Shown: positions 10,391 through 21,739 of the stretch, in pieces
Layout of the letters: each line of letters begins with the position of its first letter
Position numbering within the stretch: the first letter of the stretch is position 1
NCBI GenBank assembly: GCA_028571685.1
Contig: CM053148.1
Span: forward strand, 90,046,001-90,110,000
Reading direction: 5' to 3'
From: Heterohyrax brucei
Taxonomy: Eukaryota; Chordata; Mammalia; Hyracoidea; Procaviidae
Length of the DNA stretch: 64,000 nt
Made by a program: the position numbers and the translations under genes
The notes under the pieces: model-generated
What the model saw: the letters and a program-made list of their open reading frames with translations, nothing else
The model's database searches: none
Told to the model about the DNA's origin: nothing

Positions 10391-11442
10391 GTCGACTGCA
10401 AGACATTATGCTAAGTGAAATTAGTGAGCGGCAAAGGACAGATATTGTATGAGAATCCAGCAATAAGGATTTAAAAATAGACTTATGCACCGAAGAAAAG
10501 ACTCTGATGGCTACAAGGGGTGGGGAGGAAGAGAGAGGGTTGGTCATAGGTTAGACAGTCAATAGAAATTTGGTTAGGTGAAAGCAGTGACAGCACACAG
10601 CAGGAAGTGGACCAACTTGACTGGACTTCACCACAAACTGAAGGGTTTTCTAAACTCAGCCTAGTATTTCAGAAGATAGAATAGCAGGGACACGGTTTTG
10701 AGAACCACGTGTTTAGGGGACAGGGAAGCCAGCTGGTATAGCTGGTCTATCGCTAAGAGAGTCTTCTGCACCCTGTATTGGTGAGTGGTGTCTGGGGTCT
10801 TAAATGCTAGCAAGCTGCCCTCTGAGGTATACCAAATGATCCCAACTCTTCTGGAACAGATGATCACCTGGAACGACAAAGATATGAGGGAAAAAGAGCC
10901 CAGGAGACAGAAGGAACCATATGAATGGAAAACGGTATCCACATGAGACCAGAGGAACCAGATGGTGACTGGCTACCACCAAAGTCAGCCACGACAGGGC
11001 ACACAACGCAGAGTCCCTGGGACGACATGAGAAAAAGAGGTGTGCAGCCCAAGAACTCTACTAAAAGACCTGAATTGATGATGTGACAGCCTGGAGGATC
11101 CCCTGGGAACACGACCCTTAGACCTGCTGCTGTCCCTGACCAGAAACCAGTTATGAGGTCAGCTCTTCAGACAAGAATCAGCTGGACTCAGGAACACAGT
11201 GTGACCATATGGTGTGCATACTTTATGGTTCTATGTATTTATAGGATGCTGTCCTACTGGTCTCTTTCTGTATGGGAGAGAAGAAAGTGGAGAGGGATGG
11301 ACAGATGCTTGTTTAGAAGGTACTAGAGTGAAAAGGAGGAGTGTGCTGTCATCCAGTGGGGACACCAGAGGGCAGTGTAGACAGGTGGGCATGCAAAACC
11401 GATTTAGATTGCATACTTTCAATTAATCACAATATAAAGAAA
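10391..11442 (+). mobile_element. L1-like LINE 3'-UTR segment, 5'-truncated, copy 1
   Basis: The start (GCAAGACATTATGCTAAGTG, then GGACAGATATTGTATGAGA) resembles the familiar L1 3'-UTR start. Downstream blocks are GTCTGGGGTCTTAAATGC, GAACCAGATGGTGACTGGC and TTTATGGTTCTATGTATTTA. The 3' end ATTAATCACAATATAAAG is followed by an A-rich tail. A near-perfect direct repeat (AAAACAAGAGCTGT at 10377-10390, AAAACAAGAGTTGT at 11443-11456) brackets the element and is read as its target-site duplication. Open frames inside have no LINE protein motifs. It matches 18011-18644 and 43181-43803. Confidence 0.65.
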
Positions 11443-11456
11443 GAAAACAAGAGTTG
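11443..11456 (+). repeat. Target-site duplication, right copy (L1-like copy 1)
   Basis: Partner of 10377-10390, with one C/T difference. Confidence 0.65.
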
Positions 11457-12767
11457 TATGAAAAGGAAGCCATTATTCTAATTGAAAGAACTATTCAAAT
11501 ATTCGTAATGCAATTTTTAAGAGTAAAATCATGGCCAAATAGGAATTGTGAGCATCACATGCTGACATGAAAGGGAAAATAGTAATGATAACAATTAAGT
11601 AATAATACAAGAACATATTAGTGCTTTTAAATTTGCATTATCACAGGTTGCTGAAAATTTATTTAACAGATTTTGAAGACTAAGAGCATTCATTTAAATG
11701 AATTTGTTTGAGGAAAAATCACTTAGAGCTTAAAGCAGTATTTAAAACATTACAAAAATAAAGCCACACTATAGACATAATTGACTACAGATACAGTTTT
11801 AAAAAATTAAGTGATAAACTCAAATACATTAGAAGAACGACTTAGAACACAGATTAGAAATCAGAGTGCATGTATACCTTCCCCTAATTGCAAAATACCG
11901 TTACGGAAACTCTCATAGACTGCGAATATTCCATTTCGTCCAGTTACTTTTTTTCTCGTCAGTTTGTTTGCTGTCAAATTGCTTTCTACAAATTTAGTTT
12001 TTCCCAGTTCTCCTGCAGATACTGAATGGAGAGGGGGCTAAATATGTTAGCAGCTGCAGGGGTGACTGGAGTTGAACTGTTTCATAACTTGGAGGCTGCT
12101 CTGCTCATGAAGTAGGCTCTAAAATTATTTGCTGTGAGGGGCTGGGAGTGCAAAAATGGATTACGGAGAGTGAAAACTGTGTATGAAACCATCTTCACAG
12201 AAGTTAGAAAAGAACAGAAAGAGAAAACAAAAGATTTTTCCAACTGAGTCTGAAACCATACCCTTCTCATAGCACAGCTACAGAATGTGGTATATTTTTT
12301 TTAAAATGATATTCAGAATCTAAACCAATGACCCAAAGAGTGTTACTTCCAACGTTTTTCATTCTTTTCTCTCTTTCCACATTTACCTGAGGTTATGATA
12401 TCTTGCCTGATTTATTCAATTTTGATTCCAAGAAAACTGCTGTGGATTTTTCTGTTATGAATTTGCAGGCTTTATTTCAATACCAGATTCTCTGCCCGTC
12501 TTCCTCCTGGTCTTTCTCTTTCTTCTTCCAGAGCTTCCATGTCTTAATTCACCAAAAATGTATCAAAAAGCAAGTTAGGCCAAAACGTGTGTGCTAACTC
12601 AATGAGTACTCAGTGTATGAAACTTAAACTTTTATTGTCTTTAAATTCTAGTCCTGGTTTTGTGTAATATGATGTGATTGTTTCCTGTTAAGCTATATAG
12701 ACAATTGTGGTCCGATTTAAATAGTGAAAAAGTAGAGATTTTTAAACGTGTTTGTTTCTTTCTTAGT
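11457..12767. other. Unassigned AT-rich sequence
   Basis: No repeat family or coding region recognised over 1.3 kb. Confidence 0.45.
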
Positions 12768-14545
12768 TTATTTTTTTTTTACTATACTTTAGGTAACAGT
12801 TTACAGTAGAAATTAGTTTCTCATCCACAAATTTATTCACAAATTGTATTGTGACACTGACTACAATCCCAGAATATATCAGTGCTCTCCTCCTTTCCTT
12901 CTGGTTTCCCTGCATTCAGTCCATCCAGTTTCCCTGTCCCTTCCTGTTCTCTTGTCTTTGTTTTCCGCCACGTGTTGACCGCTTGGTCTCATTTACATGG
13001 CTGACCCAGGAAGCACTTTTCTTCATGAGTGTTACTTTTTGTTTCACAGACCTGTCTAATCTTTGGCTAAAAGGTAGGCTTCATGAGTGGTTTTAGTTCT
13101 GAGTTGCCAGGGTGTCCTGGGATCATAGTCTCAGAGGTTCCTTTTGTCTCAGTTAGACCAGTAAGTCTGATCTTTTACTTTTCTTTAAGTTTTTATTGGC
13201 TTAAGTTTTTTATTTATTTTTTTCATTGTCCATTCAGAACAATTTTACAGTCTATATCATGTTGCCGTACAATATCCAGAACCTTCACCTCTGTTCTATT
13301 CTAGCTGTCCTAAGTCTCCCCACATGACAGCGTGTTTCACCTTTTGTTGGGAACTCCCCATGACCTTTTGGCCAAGGAATGACCCTCGTCAACCAGTCAG
13401 CTGCACCCCAGCAAAGTGTCCCTCAGACAACTCTGTGTACACTTTTAAAGGTTTGTTCACCGCCAGTATCACTCTATGTTTTGTGTGGTCCAGGTCAGTC
13501 TTTGTCTGGGCAGCTGGCCCCGGTGCTAGATGCAGCTTCGGTTAGAGAGTCCAGTGTCCATATTCCCAGGGCTCTCTCCATTCAAAAGGAACATCAGCTG
13601 TGGCCTTTTGATAGAGTTCTAGCTCTGCCCTCTATTCCATCACCTGATTTGTCCGGAGCTCTGTTCTGTGTGCCCCATCTGGGCTGTCATTGGTGGTGGC
13701 TGGGCACTATCTAGTTCTTCCGGTCCCCTGCTGAAGTAGGCTATGGCTCATATGGCCCCTTCCCTCTGGAGGGCTTATATTTTTCTCCTGTCCTCAATGT
13801 CCACCATTTGCCTCATGTCTGGGAAGACTGAGACCATTTGGTGCTATTTAGATGGTAGAAAAAGCTTGGGTATGTTAGTCTGGGTGTCCCCTGAGAGCAT
13901 GGTCCCCTGATCTCAGATCTTGTTTCTCTGTTCTTCCAAAGAGAAGGTCTACCTTATAGGGATAATTTGGTTGGAATTTTGTTCTACATTTTTCTCCTAC
14001 TTTTTCTGGAACTCTCTTTTGTGTCAGAGTGGTACACAGTGGTTGTCAGCATCATCTAGTTCCTCTGGGCTCAGATTGGTGGAGGCTGTGATTCATGTGG
14101 TCCATTAGTTCTTAGGACTAACATTTGCCTTGTATCTTTAGCTTCCTTCATTGTCCTTTCTTCCAGATGGAATGGAATTGATATGTATCTTACATGGCTA
14201 CTGAAAAGTTTTTAAAACTCCAGACATTGCTCACTAGAGTAGGATGTAGAACACTTTCTTTATGAACAGTTGACCTAGATGTCCCTGTGATCATGGTTCT
14301 CGGTCCTCAGTCCCAGAAACTTGGTCCATTGAGGTATTTGGATGTAGCTAGGAAGTTTCTGCAATACTATCTTGGTCAAGTTGTGTCGACTTCCCTTATA
14401 TTGCGTGTTGTCTTTCACTTAACCAAAGTTGACAGTTGTCTGCTATCAAGTTAGCATTTTCCCAGAGCTGCCGTCCCTCATGATGATCACAGATTTTTTT
14501 TTTTTTTTTTCTGCCTGTGTGCTAAACTTTTCCTGAATTTTTAGA
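12768..14545 (-). mobile_element. L1-like LINE 3'-UTR segment, antisense
   Basis: It starts with a T-run (12768-12780), the complement of an A tail. It then runs backwards through a 3' UTR: ACTTTAGGTAACAGTTTACA, CTGTCTAATCTTTGGCTAAA, AGACCAGTAAGTCTGATC, CATCTAGTTCTTCC, ACTCCAGACATTGCTCACTA, and finally GTGGTCTTACATG. The part from about 13985 to 14430 is the reverse complement of 17335-17700. Short frames inside (up to about 110 residues) lack ORF1 or reverse-transcriptase motifs. The segment contains a diverged internal duplication (13650-13760 and 13995-14100). Confidence 0.6.
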
Positions 14546-15473
14546 ATAGTGGTCTTACATGTATAACATTTTATTTCAGTTCTGAGTTAGAGAATTTGTG
14601 GCTATATTTAGAACTACCCCTAAAAGACTTTTTCATTTCTTGAAATGAATCTTTCTTGAAATTAAACTTCCATTAAATTTAAGCCAACAGTAAAAGTATG
14701 TGTTTTCATTTGTTTATAAAGTTTGTGTTGAAATATATGCAAAATTATTCTGGACAATTGTCTTCACAACATTTTTTTCACTGGAACCTCTGGGAATACT
14801 CTTCAATAAAATATCCTTGAGTAACTTCAAAATCAGCTGAAAGCCAGGTTTGAAGAATTAAGAAGCAAGGAATTAGCTATACAGGTAACATTAGATCTTG
14901 GAAAACTTTAACTTCATCCTAGGATACAAACAGAAGACTGTCAGGAAAAGATTCTCAAGAAATACAAAAGGACAAGCAATTTTATGGGGGGTTCTTTTGC
15001 TGAAGTGCTAGAAATTCTGTACAGTACCATCAAGAGCTACATGATTTGGTGGGTATTTTTACCTTTGATTGACTCTATTTTGACTAGAATACTTTATAAT
15101 TATGCCAGAATGGGTGTTGAATTATAGAAAAATGATAATAATTTTCATAACCACAAAAATGCAAATAAATTCCATTTACTAGATATATAGTATTTCCCTA
15201 TATGAAATACGACATTTTTTTCCAACTATTACATTTTATTCCCAAAAAACCATGAACAATATTGAATTTATTATCAAATTTATTTCAGAATTATCAATTG
15301 TATATCTATTTAACATGTTCACTCTTTAAATTTTACTTTCAACTGCTTTTAATATTTTACTGGTTACCTCATTAGTGAGTTGTAATATTTGACACAATAA
15401 TTTATTTATTTTCTTTTCATGAGAATCACAATTTTAATTTTTTAATGTAATTTAGTAGCACCAAAAACAAACC
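14546..15473. other. Unassigned AT-rich sequence
   Basis: No repeat or gene recognised. The AT content is very high between 15100 and 15460. Confidence 0.45.
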
Positions 15474-15621
15474 AACCAACTCCAATTCTGACTCGTAGAG
15501 ACCCTATAGGGCAGAGTAGAACTGCTCCATAGAGTTTCCAAGGAGTGCCTGGAAGATTGGAACTGCCAACATTTTGGTTCGCAGACATAGCACGTAACTA
15601 CTACGTCACCAGAGTTTCCTT
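15474..15621 (-). mobile_element. AfroSINE, full length
   Basis: The plus strand reads ATTCTGACTCGTAGAGACCC, ACTGCTCCATAGAGTTTCC, TACGTCACCAGAGTTTCC. The body is well conserved and the B-box complement is altered (GATTGGAACTGCC). Confidence 0.87.
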
Positions 15622-15825
15622 AGTGGCACCAGTAAGTACCAAGTAAGTCTCAGGTAAGGGCTTTCTTGACCCTTCCTTCACAGGCTTTAACCCACTGAAA
15701 AGAACTGGAAAAGGAAGAATTTTGAACTCCTATTTCAAGTGAACTCTCGGGGCTTTCCGATGAGTTGTTACAGTGGACACACCATTAAGCTACTCCTACA
15801 TCAGAAGGAAGTTTCTGGGGGATAC

Positions 15826-16003
15826 AGTCGATGAAACATTGGGTTCAACCATTCAAACCCATCCAGGGGCTCCTTGGAAGGAAAGTCTGATGATGTGCTT
15901 CTGAAAAGTCATAGCCATGAAAACGCTGTGGAGCAAACCTCTACTCTGAAACATACGGGGTCGCTATGAGTTGGAATCAGCTGGACAGCAACTGATTTTA
16001 CCT
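15826..16003 (+). mobile_element. AfroSINE, long type
   Basis: The body GGGTTCAACCATTCAAACC leads to the long-type module TGATGTGCTTCTGAAAAGTC and the tail GGGTCGCTATGAGTTGGAAT. A possible degraded head extends upstream to about 15750. Confidence 0.75.
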
Positions 16004-17329
16004 CAGAGGTAGGAATGAGAAATTGGGCTTAGTTTCTAGCTTTGCCTGGTGTTCATTGGTCAGGAAGGGGCCTCAGGGTAGATCCCCTAAGGATGTGGTG
16101 TCAGTTATGGATTTTGAATGATCCTTTATGAGATTTACCTGTTGACAGTCATTTATAATAAGAAATCCTGTAGCGGTATCTCCTAGGTTATGTTTTGCTC
16201 TCAATGAAAAATTTCCTTTTTATATCTTTGAAGCAAATACAAATCTGAAGTAAAAAAATTATATTGAAATTAAAGGCTTTGTTTTCTTTTAAGGACATTT
16301 TTATTTCAAGTTTAAAAAAATATATATGATTGTCCTTAGATGTCCATAATCAATATATATTTTCTCCAGTCTTCCTGTAAGATATTTTTAAATTTTAAAC
16401 AAATAGGTACTTGTGCTTAGATGTCAACAATTAATGTTATGCATTTTACCCATAATTCCTGTTTTTTTCCTTATGCAAAACACCAGAGGTTTAATTTGCA
16501 TTTATTTTCTGTTTACAACATCTGTCCTTTCCTATTGCCTATCTATTCTGAAAAACTATCTTTGAATTTCAAAAATTAGAATTATCTTTATTCTGGACTT
16601 CGCATCTGAAATGACTTTCTTTCCGTACGATTCATTTCCTACAACCATCAAATTTTCTCTTATCCTTTTATAACACTGTAAAAAGTGTCTTTTGCCGTGT
16701 TTTGTGTTCTGAATGAGACTTATTGTTAACAGACTCCTAGAATATATTCTTCTCTCTGAAATAATGGCATTCATAATATAGTCCCAGGATAGGTAGCCAA
16801 TAAAAGTGCTTCATATTTTGAAGGAATCCCTAGAATATCCTCAAATCTTTACGAAAAGGAAACACTAGGAAAGATTTTTCATTTATTAACACCTGTAGGG
16901 AAAATATTAATATAGAAAACTAGTAAGGTCTTACAAGAGGTAATGTAAAATATTCACATTCTAATGTAAAATGTGCTTTGGGTATTTTAATACGTAATTA
17001 TTCTCCCTACTATCACATGTTATACTGAATTCTAATATGGTCAAACTCTGAATAGACAGTTTAAAAAAAAAATATTGTGTGCATAAATAGAATGTTGGGA
17101 AAAAGCCTATTTAAGCCAAACAAAAATAGAAATGTAATAGAGTTTGTGTTCATACTACCTTGATTAAAAAAAAAAAACCAAAAAACTAAATAACAAACAT
17201 TAACTATGAACTGGCATGTTTTATGTGATTCCTGGAAAATTTTACTAATTCATAAAAATTTGACAGTTCAACCAACTCATTTCAACCAAAATATAGCAAA
17301 ACTGAACTCAAAATTAAGAACTTAGAGAG
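16004..17329. other. Unassigned AT-rich sequence
   Basis: No transposon or coding motif recognised. Several A- and T-runs occur (16311-16325, 17061-17072, 17167-17177). Confidence 0.45.
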
Positions 17330-18010
17330 ACTTACATGGACATTCAAGGGAAGTTCGTGGAAGCTCCACAAACAGATGCATCAAAACTCCCTGAGGGACC
17401 AAGTTACTGGACTGAGTGCTGTAGGGACCACGGTCTGGGGGAACATGTATCTGAACTGACATAACATAGGTTACAAGGAAAATGTTCTACATTCTACTTT
17501 GGTGAGTAGCATCTGGGGTCTAGAGTCTTAAAAGCTTATGAGCCGTCATCATTCTATCTGGAGCAAGGGAAAATGGAGAAAATCAAAGACACAAGTCAAA
17601 CGTTAATCCAAAAGATTAACCAGTCATAAATTTCACAGACTACATAAAGCTGAGTCCAGTACAACTAGATGATGCCCATCTACCAACACCAACAGCCCAA
17701 CGGCTCTGACAGGGATCACAAAGAAGGTTCCAGACAGAGTGGGAAAAAAAAGCAGAAGAAAATTTAATTCTTACACACACACACACACACTGAAGTCATT
17801 CCTAACATGTACCCTTCAGCCCCAAATTGAACAGGCTCATAAAAGAAAATGAGACTAGATGGGCACACCAGGCCAGGAGCAAAGACAAGAAGGCAGAAGG
17901 AGCCAGGAAAGCTGGTGATGGGGAACCCAAGGTTAAGAAAGAGAGTGCTGATGGGTCATGAACTTGGCAAGCAATATCACAAAACAATATGAGTACTAAT
18001 TGTTTAATTA
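17330..18010 (+). mobile_element. L1-like LINE 3'-UTR, host segment (left part)
   Basis: This is the sense counterpart of 12768-14545: CTTACATGGACATTC, GAGGGACCAAGTTACTGG, ATTCTACTTTGGTGAGTAGC, GGCTCATAAAAGAAAATGAG. It breaks off at TGTTTAATTA (18001-18010), and the expected 3' end appears only after the next element. A CA microsatellite lies inside at 17773-17791. Confidence 0.62.
18001..18010 (+). repeat. Target-site duplication, left copy
   Basis: TGTTTAATTA here is identical to 18645-18654, on either side of the inserted element. Confidence 0.8.
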
Positions 18011-18644
18011 GACACCAAATAGTCCCAACTCAGCAGGAACAGATGATCACCAAGGACAAAAATGACATGACGGAAAGAGAACCCAGAAGACAGAAAGATC
18101 CACTGGAACTGGTGACTACATCAGCATATGACCAGAAGAACCAGAAGGTTCCTGGCCACCAGCAGTGACAGGATGGGGCTTACAAAGTTGAGTCTCAGTG
18201 GCAACACAAGAATAAAAAGGGGTGCACCCTGATAACTCCACTAAAAGACCACATCTGATGATCCAGGGGCCTGGGGGTTCCTTTGGGAGCATGACTCCTA
18301 GACCAGATGCGGCCCCTGTTCTTAAACCATTACTGAGGTCACCTCCTGGGACAGGAATGGATTGGACTCAGTGACACAGAGTGATCACATCATGTGTGCA
18401 CTTTATGGTTCTATGCATCTATAGGATGTTGTACTACTGGCCTCTTACTAGAAAGGAGCAGAGAGGGTGAAGAAGAGGGGACAGGAGAGTGTTAAGAGGA
18501 TATGACATGTATAGAACAGAAATGGAGAGTGTGCTGTCACCAGGCAAAGAGAGGAGTAGGAGTGGCACATAAGTAGGCATGCAAGTTTAAACTGGATTGT
18601 ACACTTTCATTCAATCACAATAAATAAATAAAAGAAATAAAAAA
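18011..18644 (+). mobile_element. L1-like LINE 3' end inserted in another LINE, copy 2
   Basis: It begins GACACCAAATAGTCCCAACT and follows copy 1 block by block (GGAACAGATGATCACC, CAGAAGAACCAGAAGGTTCC, TTTATGGTTCTATGCATCTA, ATTCAATCACAATAAATAA) to an A-rich AATAAATAAA tail. It is 5'-truncated relative to copy 1. The perfect 10-bp duplication and the tail show that it arrived by L1-type retrotransposition into a pre-existing LINE tail. Confidence 0.72.
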
Positions 18645-18654
18645 TGTTTAATTA
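18645..18654 (+). repeat. Target-site duplication, right copy
   Basis: Identical to 18001-18010. Confidence 0.8.
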
Positions 18655-18705
18655 AAAATCACTCTGTTCTGTAAACCTTCATTTACAGTACAATAAAAAA
18701 ATTAA
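18655..18705 (+). mobile_element. L1-like LINE 3'-UTR, host segment (right part)
   Basis: TCTGTTCTGTAAACC, TTCATTTACAGTACAATAAA is the 3' terminus that the left host segment lacks. It is the complement of ACTTTAGGTAACAGTTTAC at 12786. It ends in an A-rich tail. Confidence 0.62.
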
Positions 18706-18754
18706 AAAGACAAAAACTTTCATTTGAAAGATGTTCAAAACATTTTTAATTACT

Positions 18755-18956
18755 GCTGTGTGTTGCTGTCAATTCTGACTCACGGAGACCCACTTATTTC
18801 TGAATGTGACCATGCTCCATAGATACTTCACAGTTGAGACCTTTCAGAGGCAGACTGCGAGACCTTTCTTCCAAGGCTCCTGTTAATACTTAGTTGCAAA
18901 CTACCAAAACGTGGTTAGTAGCTGAACACTTAACTGTTTGTGTCACCTAGGGATTC
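18755..18956 (-). mobile_element. AfroSINE, long type
   Basis: The plus strand shows GTCAATTCTGACTCACGGAG, GGCAGACTGCGAGACC, TTTCTTCCAAGGCTCC, then a reversed head ending TGTGTCACCTAGGGATTC. Confidence 0.75.
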
Positions 18957-19008
18957 ATATTCAATATTATTAGGCATTTAAAAATCTTTTCATGGGTTAA
19001 TTTATGTA

Positions 19009-19558
19009 ACAAACATCCAATTAAGTTCAGGAACTCATCCTAGAAAAAGTGCTACATGCCTCATTGCTGAATAGCACTTGTGTTACTTTTGCAGCACTCA
19101 CCCTGGAAAACTGTTCACCAATGCCCACACAGAGGTCACCCTCCAAAGATATTCTGGAGCTCTTGTTCTGTGATGGACATCGGAGTTGTCCTTGTATTAC
19201 CCTTGATGTCCTGAATGTCATCAAAATGTCTTTCTTTCAATATTTCCTTTATCTTTGGGTAAAGAAAGCAGTCATTAGGGGCCAGATTAGATGAGGAGGG
19301 AGGGTGTCTCCACACAGTTGTCTCTTTACTGGCTAAAAACTACCTCACAGACAACTATACAATTTGCCACCATCCCACTGTGCTCAATGGCTGTTCCAGA
19401 AATAGTTCCAAAATTGCTTTGAAGGGTAAACTAGGCATCAGCATTGGTGCATGGCTTCTCAAGGGGAGTACTTCAAAGGTAACTGCAGTGATATTCAGCA
19501 ATGATGTATGTAGCACTTGGAACAATTAAGTTCACCGACTTAATTTTCAGATTACCAA
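19009..19558. mobile_element. Palindromic mariner derivative, copy B
   Basis: It has the same layout and orientation as copy A: a long arm (ACTCATCCTAGAAAAAGTGC to CTACCTCACAGACAACTATA), a centre CACTGTGCTCAATGGCTG, and a short forward arm (GTTCCAGAAATAGTTCC to ATTAAGTTCACCGAC). The left outer end has decayed (ACAAACATCC) and the right end reads TTTTCAGATTACC. Its length, 550 bp, equals that of copy A. Plus-strand frames here are antisense to transposase and not genes. Confidence 0.78.
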
Positions 19559-21214
19559 ACTAATGTATGACTAAAATTGCAAGATTCATAATTTTCCACA
19601 TACAGGTATTTACTTGAAGAGCATTTAACAGTATAGCACTTTAGCATTCCTTAGATAAAATGTTATGCAATTGAACAATATTCCAAAATAATTCTATAGA
19701 GTTCTTAAGTTTCTAATGGTGTTAGTAACAATAAAACGTATTATAACATGATGGACACTATTTTTAGAGGATTTAAGAAATATGAATTTAGAGACTATAA
19801 AATAGTAGCCTGATATTCAAATGAGAAATGTTTTTGCCATTGATATAATAATTATCAGTGAAGATGCAAATTATGCCTGTAACATGCTGTCAAATCATCA
19901 GATATTTCTAAATTGGGACAGATGAAAAGTCCATATTTTGAGCCTGCCATTTCTACAAAGCTCTATGTCGTCTGCCAGCTCTAGTTACCCTTCTGGAGGC
20001 GACAGTTTTGTCTTTTGCATACACTAGAGATGACTTCAAAACACAGGTTGAAAATCCACTCAGGGACCACAGCCACACAACTGAATTTGAGTGGAATTTT
20101 CCAGGAAGGTCCTTCACCCTGCCCTTTCTACTCAGAATTATATTCTACTGTCTGCTGGCCTATTGTATTATGTGCGGAGAATAGATAGCAAATTATCTTG
20201 TCCACTTAATTAAATAATAATAATTCTAGAAGCACGTGTCAGGCCTGCGTAAATTTTGAGGAAGAACATAATCCAATCACCTTCAGAAAAGGAAGTGTCC
20301 TTTCTTAACTCTTTCTTCTAAACCTTGGGGGTTTCACTGAAAACACCCACTTCTTAGATTTGCTTACTTATCTCAGAAAGGCCATCAAGGTATTAACCTT
20401 GACACCTACGTCAATGATTTCTTCTAAGCTTTGATGTTCCTGTAATTTTCTGTAATGTTGACACTATAGGATCTTATCAGTAGTTCTGAAACCTAGAAAC
20501 TTCTGGATACTAGAATATGTTTCATACTTCATCAAAGTATACCCTTGGCCCACACTGACGTGACTTTCATAATCTTTATTGCAATTTATGTGAATATTGA
20601 ATTATATGCTTAAGATTAACATATCTTTTATGAGACACTGCTCCAGAATCTGATTAGTACTATAAAATATACTATTCATGAATTCTACTAAGCTTATAAA
20701 CTCTGAAAAAATGTTATATTCCAAAATGCATCTAGCCCTAGGAATTTGGGATAATAGTTGATGAAAATACATTGGCCATTCTCTAAATTTTCATCATAAA
20801 TCCATGAGTTAACTCTCTGTCATCATCAATCTTTTTTTCCTCCACTGATTACTCTTCCTCTGTATCCCTCCAGGACAGCCCTTCCTGGGTCAGCTCCGCT
20901 CCTTGTGTTTGTACCCTTCCCCTGTGTTTCTTAACTACTACTTCACGAACAACACAGTAACTGGTCGTGAAGCCGAAGTAACCTATTACACACAGGCCTG
21001 TGGGCTGGCCAGGAGTGCCACGGACCCTGACTGGTCTCTGCTTCTCACAGCAGCTCTGCAGGCAGGCCGTGATGATGCGGATTCTGCCCACAGTAGATGA
21101 GGGGGTTACCCAGTTCCCAAGCCCCTCACCCCCCTTCTCCAAACAGTATATTAACCAAGCTCTGCATGTAGTCATGGTGATGCAGAAGTGTGAAAGAACA
21201 AGGAAAACCAGGTG
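19559..21214. other. Unassigned; GC-richer patch at 20840-21200
   Basis: Most of this stretch is AT-rich with nothing recognised. From about 20840 to 21200 the base composition is clearly more GC-rich, and the minus strand is open for 133 codons (20849-21250). That reading has no family motif I recognise, and its 5' end runs into a SINE, so it is not called as a gene. Confidence 0.4.
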
Positions 21215-21362
21215 AAAGGCTGTGTGATGGTTAAGTGCTGTGTCCACCAACCCAAAGGTTAGCAGTTCAAATCCACCAGTTGCTTTCTGGACATTTTATG
21301 AGGTAGTTCTCTGTCATGTAGGATTTCTGGGAGTTGGAATCTGCTCAGCAGCAATGGGTTTC
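21215..21362 (+). mobile_element. AfroSINE with pyrimidine microsatellite tail
   Basis: GGCTGTGTGATGGTTAAGTG, AGCAGTTCAAATCCACC and GCTCAGCAGCAATGGGTTTC mark head, B box and tail. The T-rich tail has expanded into the adjoining CTTT/CT tract. Confidence 0.84.
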
Positions 21363-21438
21363 CTTTTTTTCTTTTCTTTCTTTCTTTCTTTCTCTCTCTC
21401 TCTTTCTCTCTCTCTTTCTTTCTTTTTCTTTCTTTCGG
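21363..21438 (+). repeat. (CTTT)n/(CT)n microsatellite
   Basis: An uninterrupted pyrimidine tract of CTTT and CTCT units grew out of the 3' tail of the preceding SINE. The complementary strand is all purine. Confidence 0.9.
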
Positions 21439-21455
21439 TGTTTTTAAGCTCAGAA

Positions 21456-21690
21456 TCAAGTCCCAGTGACGCAGTGGCAAAGCATTCAGCTTCTAATCAA
21501 AAGGTCGGAAAGTCTGAACTTGCCAGCAGATGCAGGAAGAAAAAGATCTGGAAATCTGCTTCCATGAATAGTAAAGCCTACAAACTTCCATAAGACAGTT
21601 CTGGTCTATCCTATGGGGCAGTTTTACTCTGACCTCTAGGGTCCCTATGAGTCAGACCTGACTCGATGGCAGTGGGTTACTCTATCCTAA
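21456..21690 (+). mobile_element. AfroSINE, long type
   Basis: The head CAAGTCCCAGTGACGCAGTG and CTTCTAATCAAAAGGTCGG is followed by the long-type module TCTGGAAATCTGCTTCCATG and by the tail TATGAGTCAGACCTGACTCG. A further tail-like remnant (TCAATAAGAGTCAAAATTGA) follows to about 21735. Confidence 0.82.
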
Positions 21691-21739
21691 AGGGTCAATA
21701 AGAGTCAAAATTGACTCCTTGGCACTCTGCATTAACAGG

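Noticed and set aside
10661-11112. Cluster of overlapping minus-strand frames (68-93 codons)
   Set aside because: They are antisense to the L1-like 3'-UTR copy 1 and recur, broken, in copies 2 and 3.
13379-13714. 111-codon plus-strand frame with a serine/proline-rich look
   Set aside because: It is inside the antisense L1-like 3'-UTR block; the frame is a chance opening in GC-richer LINE sequence.
20849-21250. 133-codon minus-strand open frame as a gene
   Set aside because: No recognisable domain, no splice or promoter context, and its start lies inside a SINE. Kept as a finding only.
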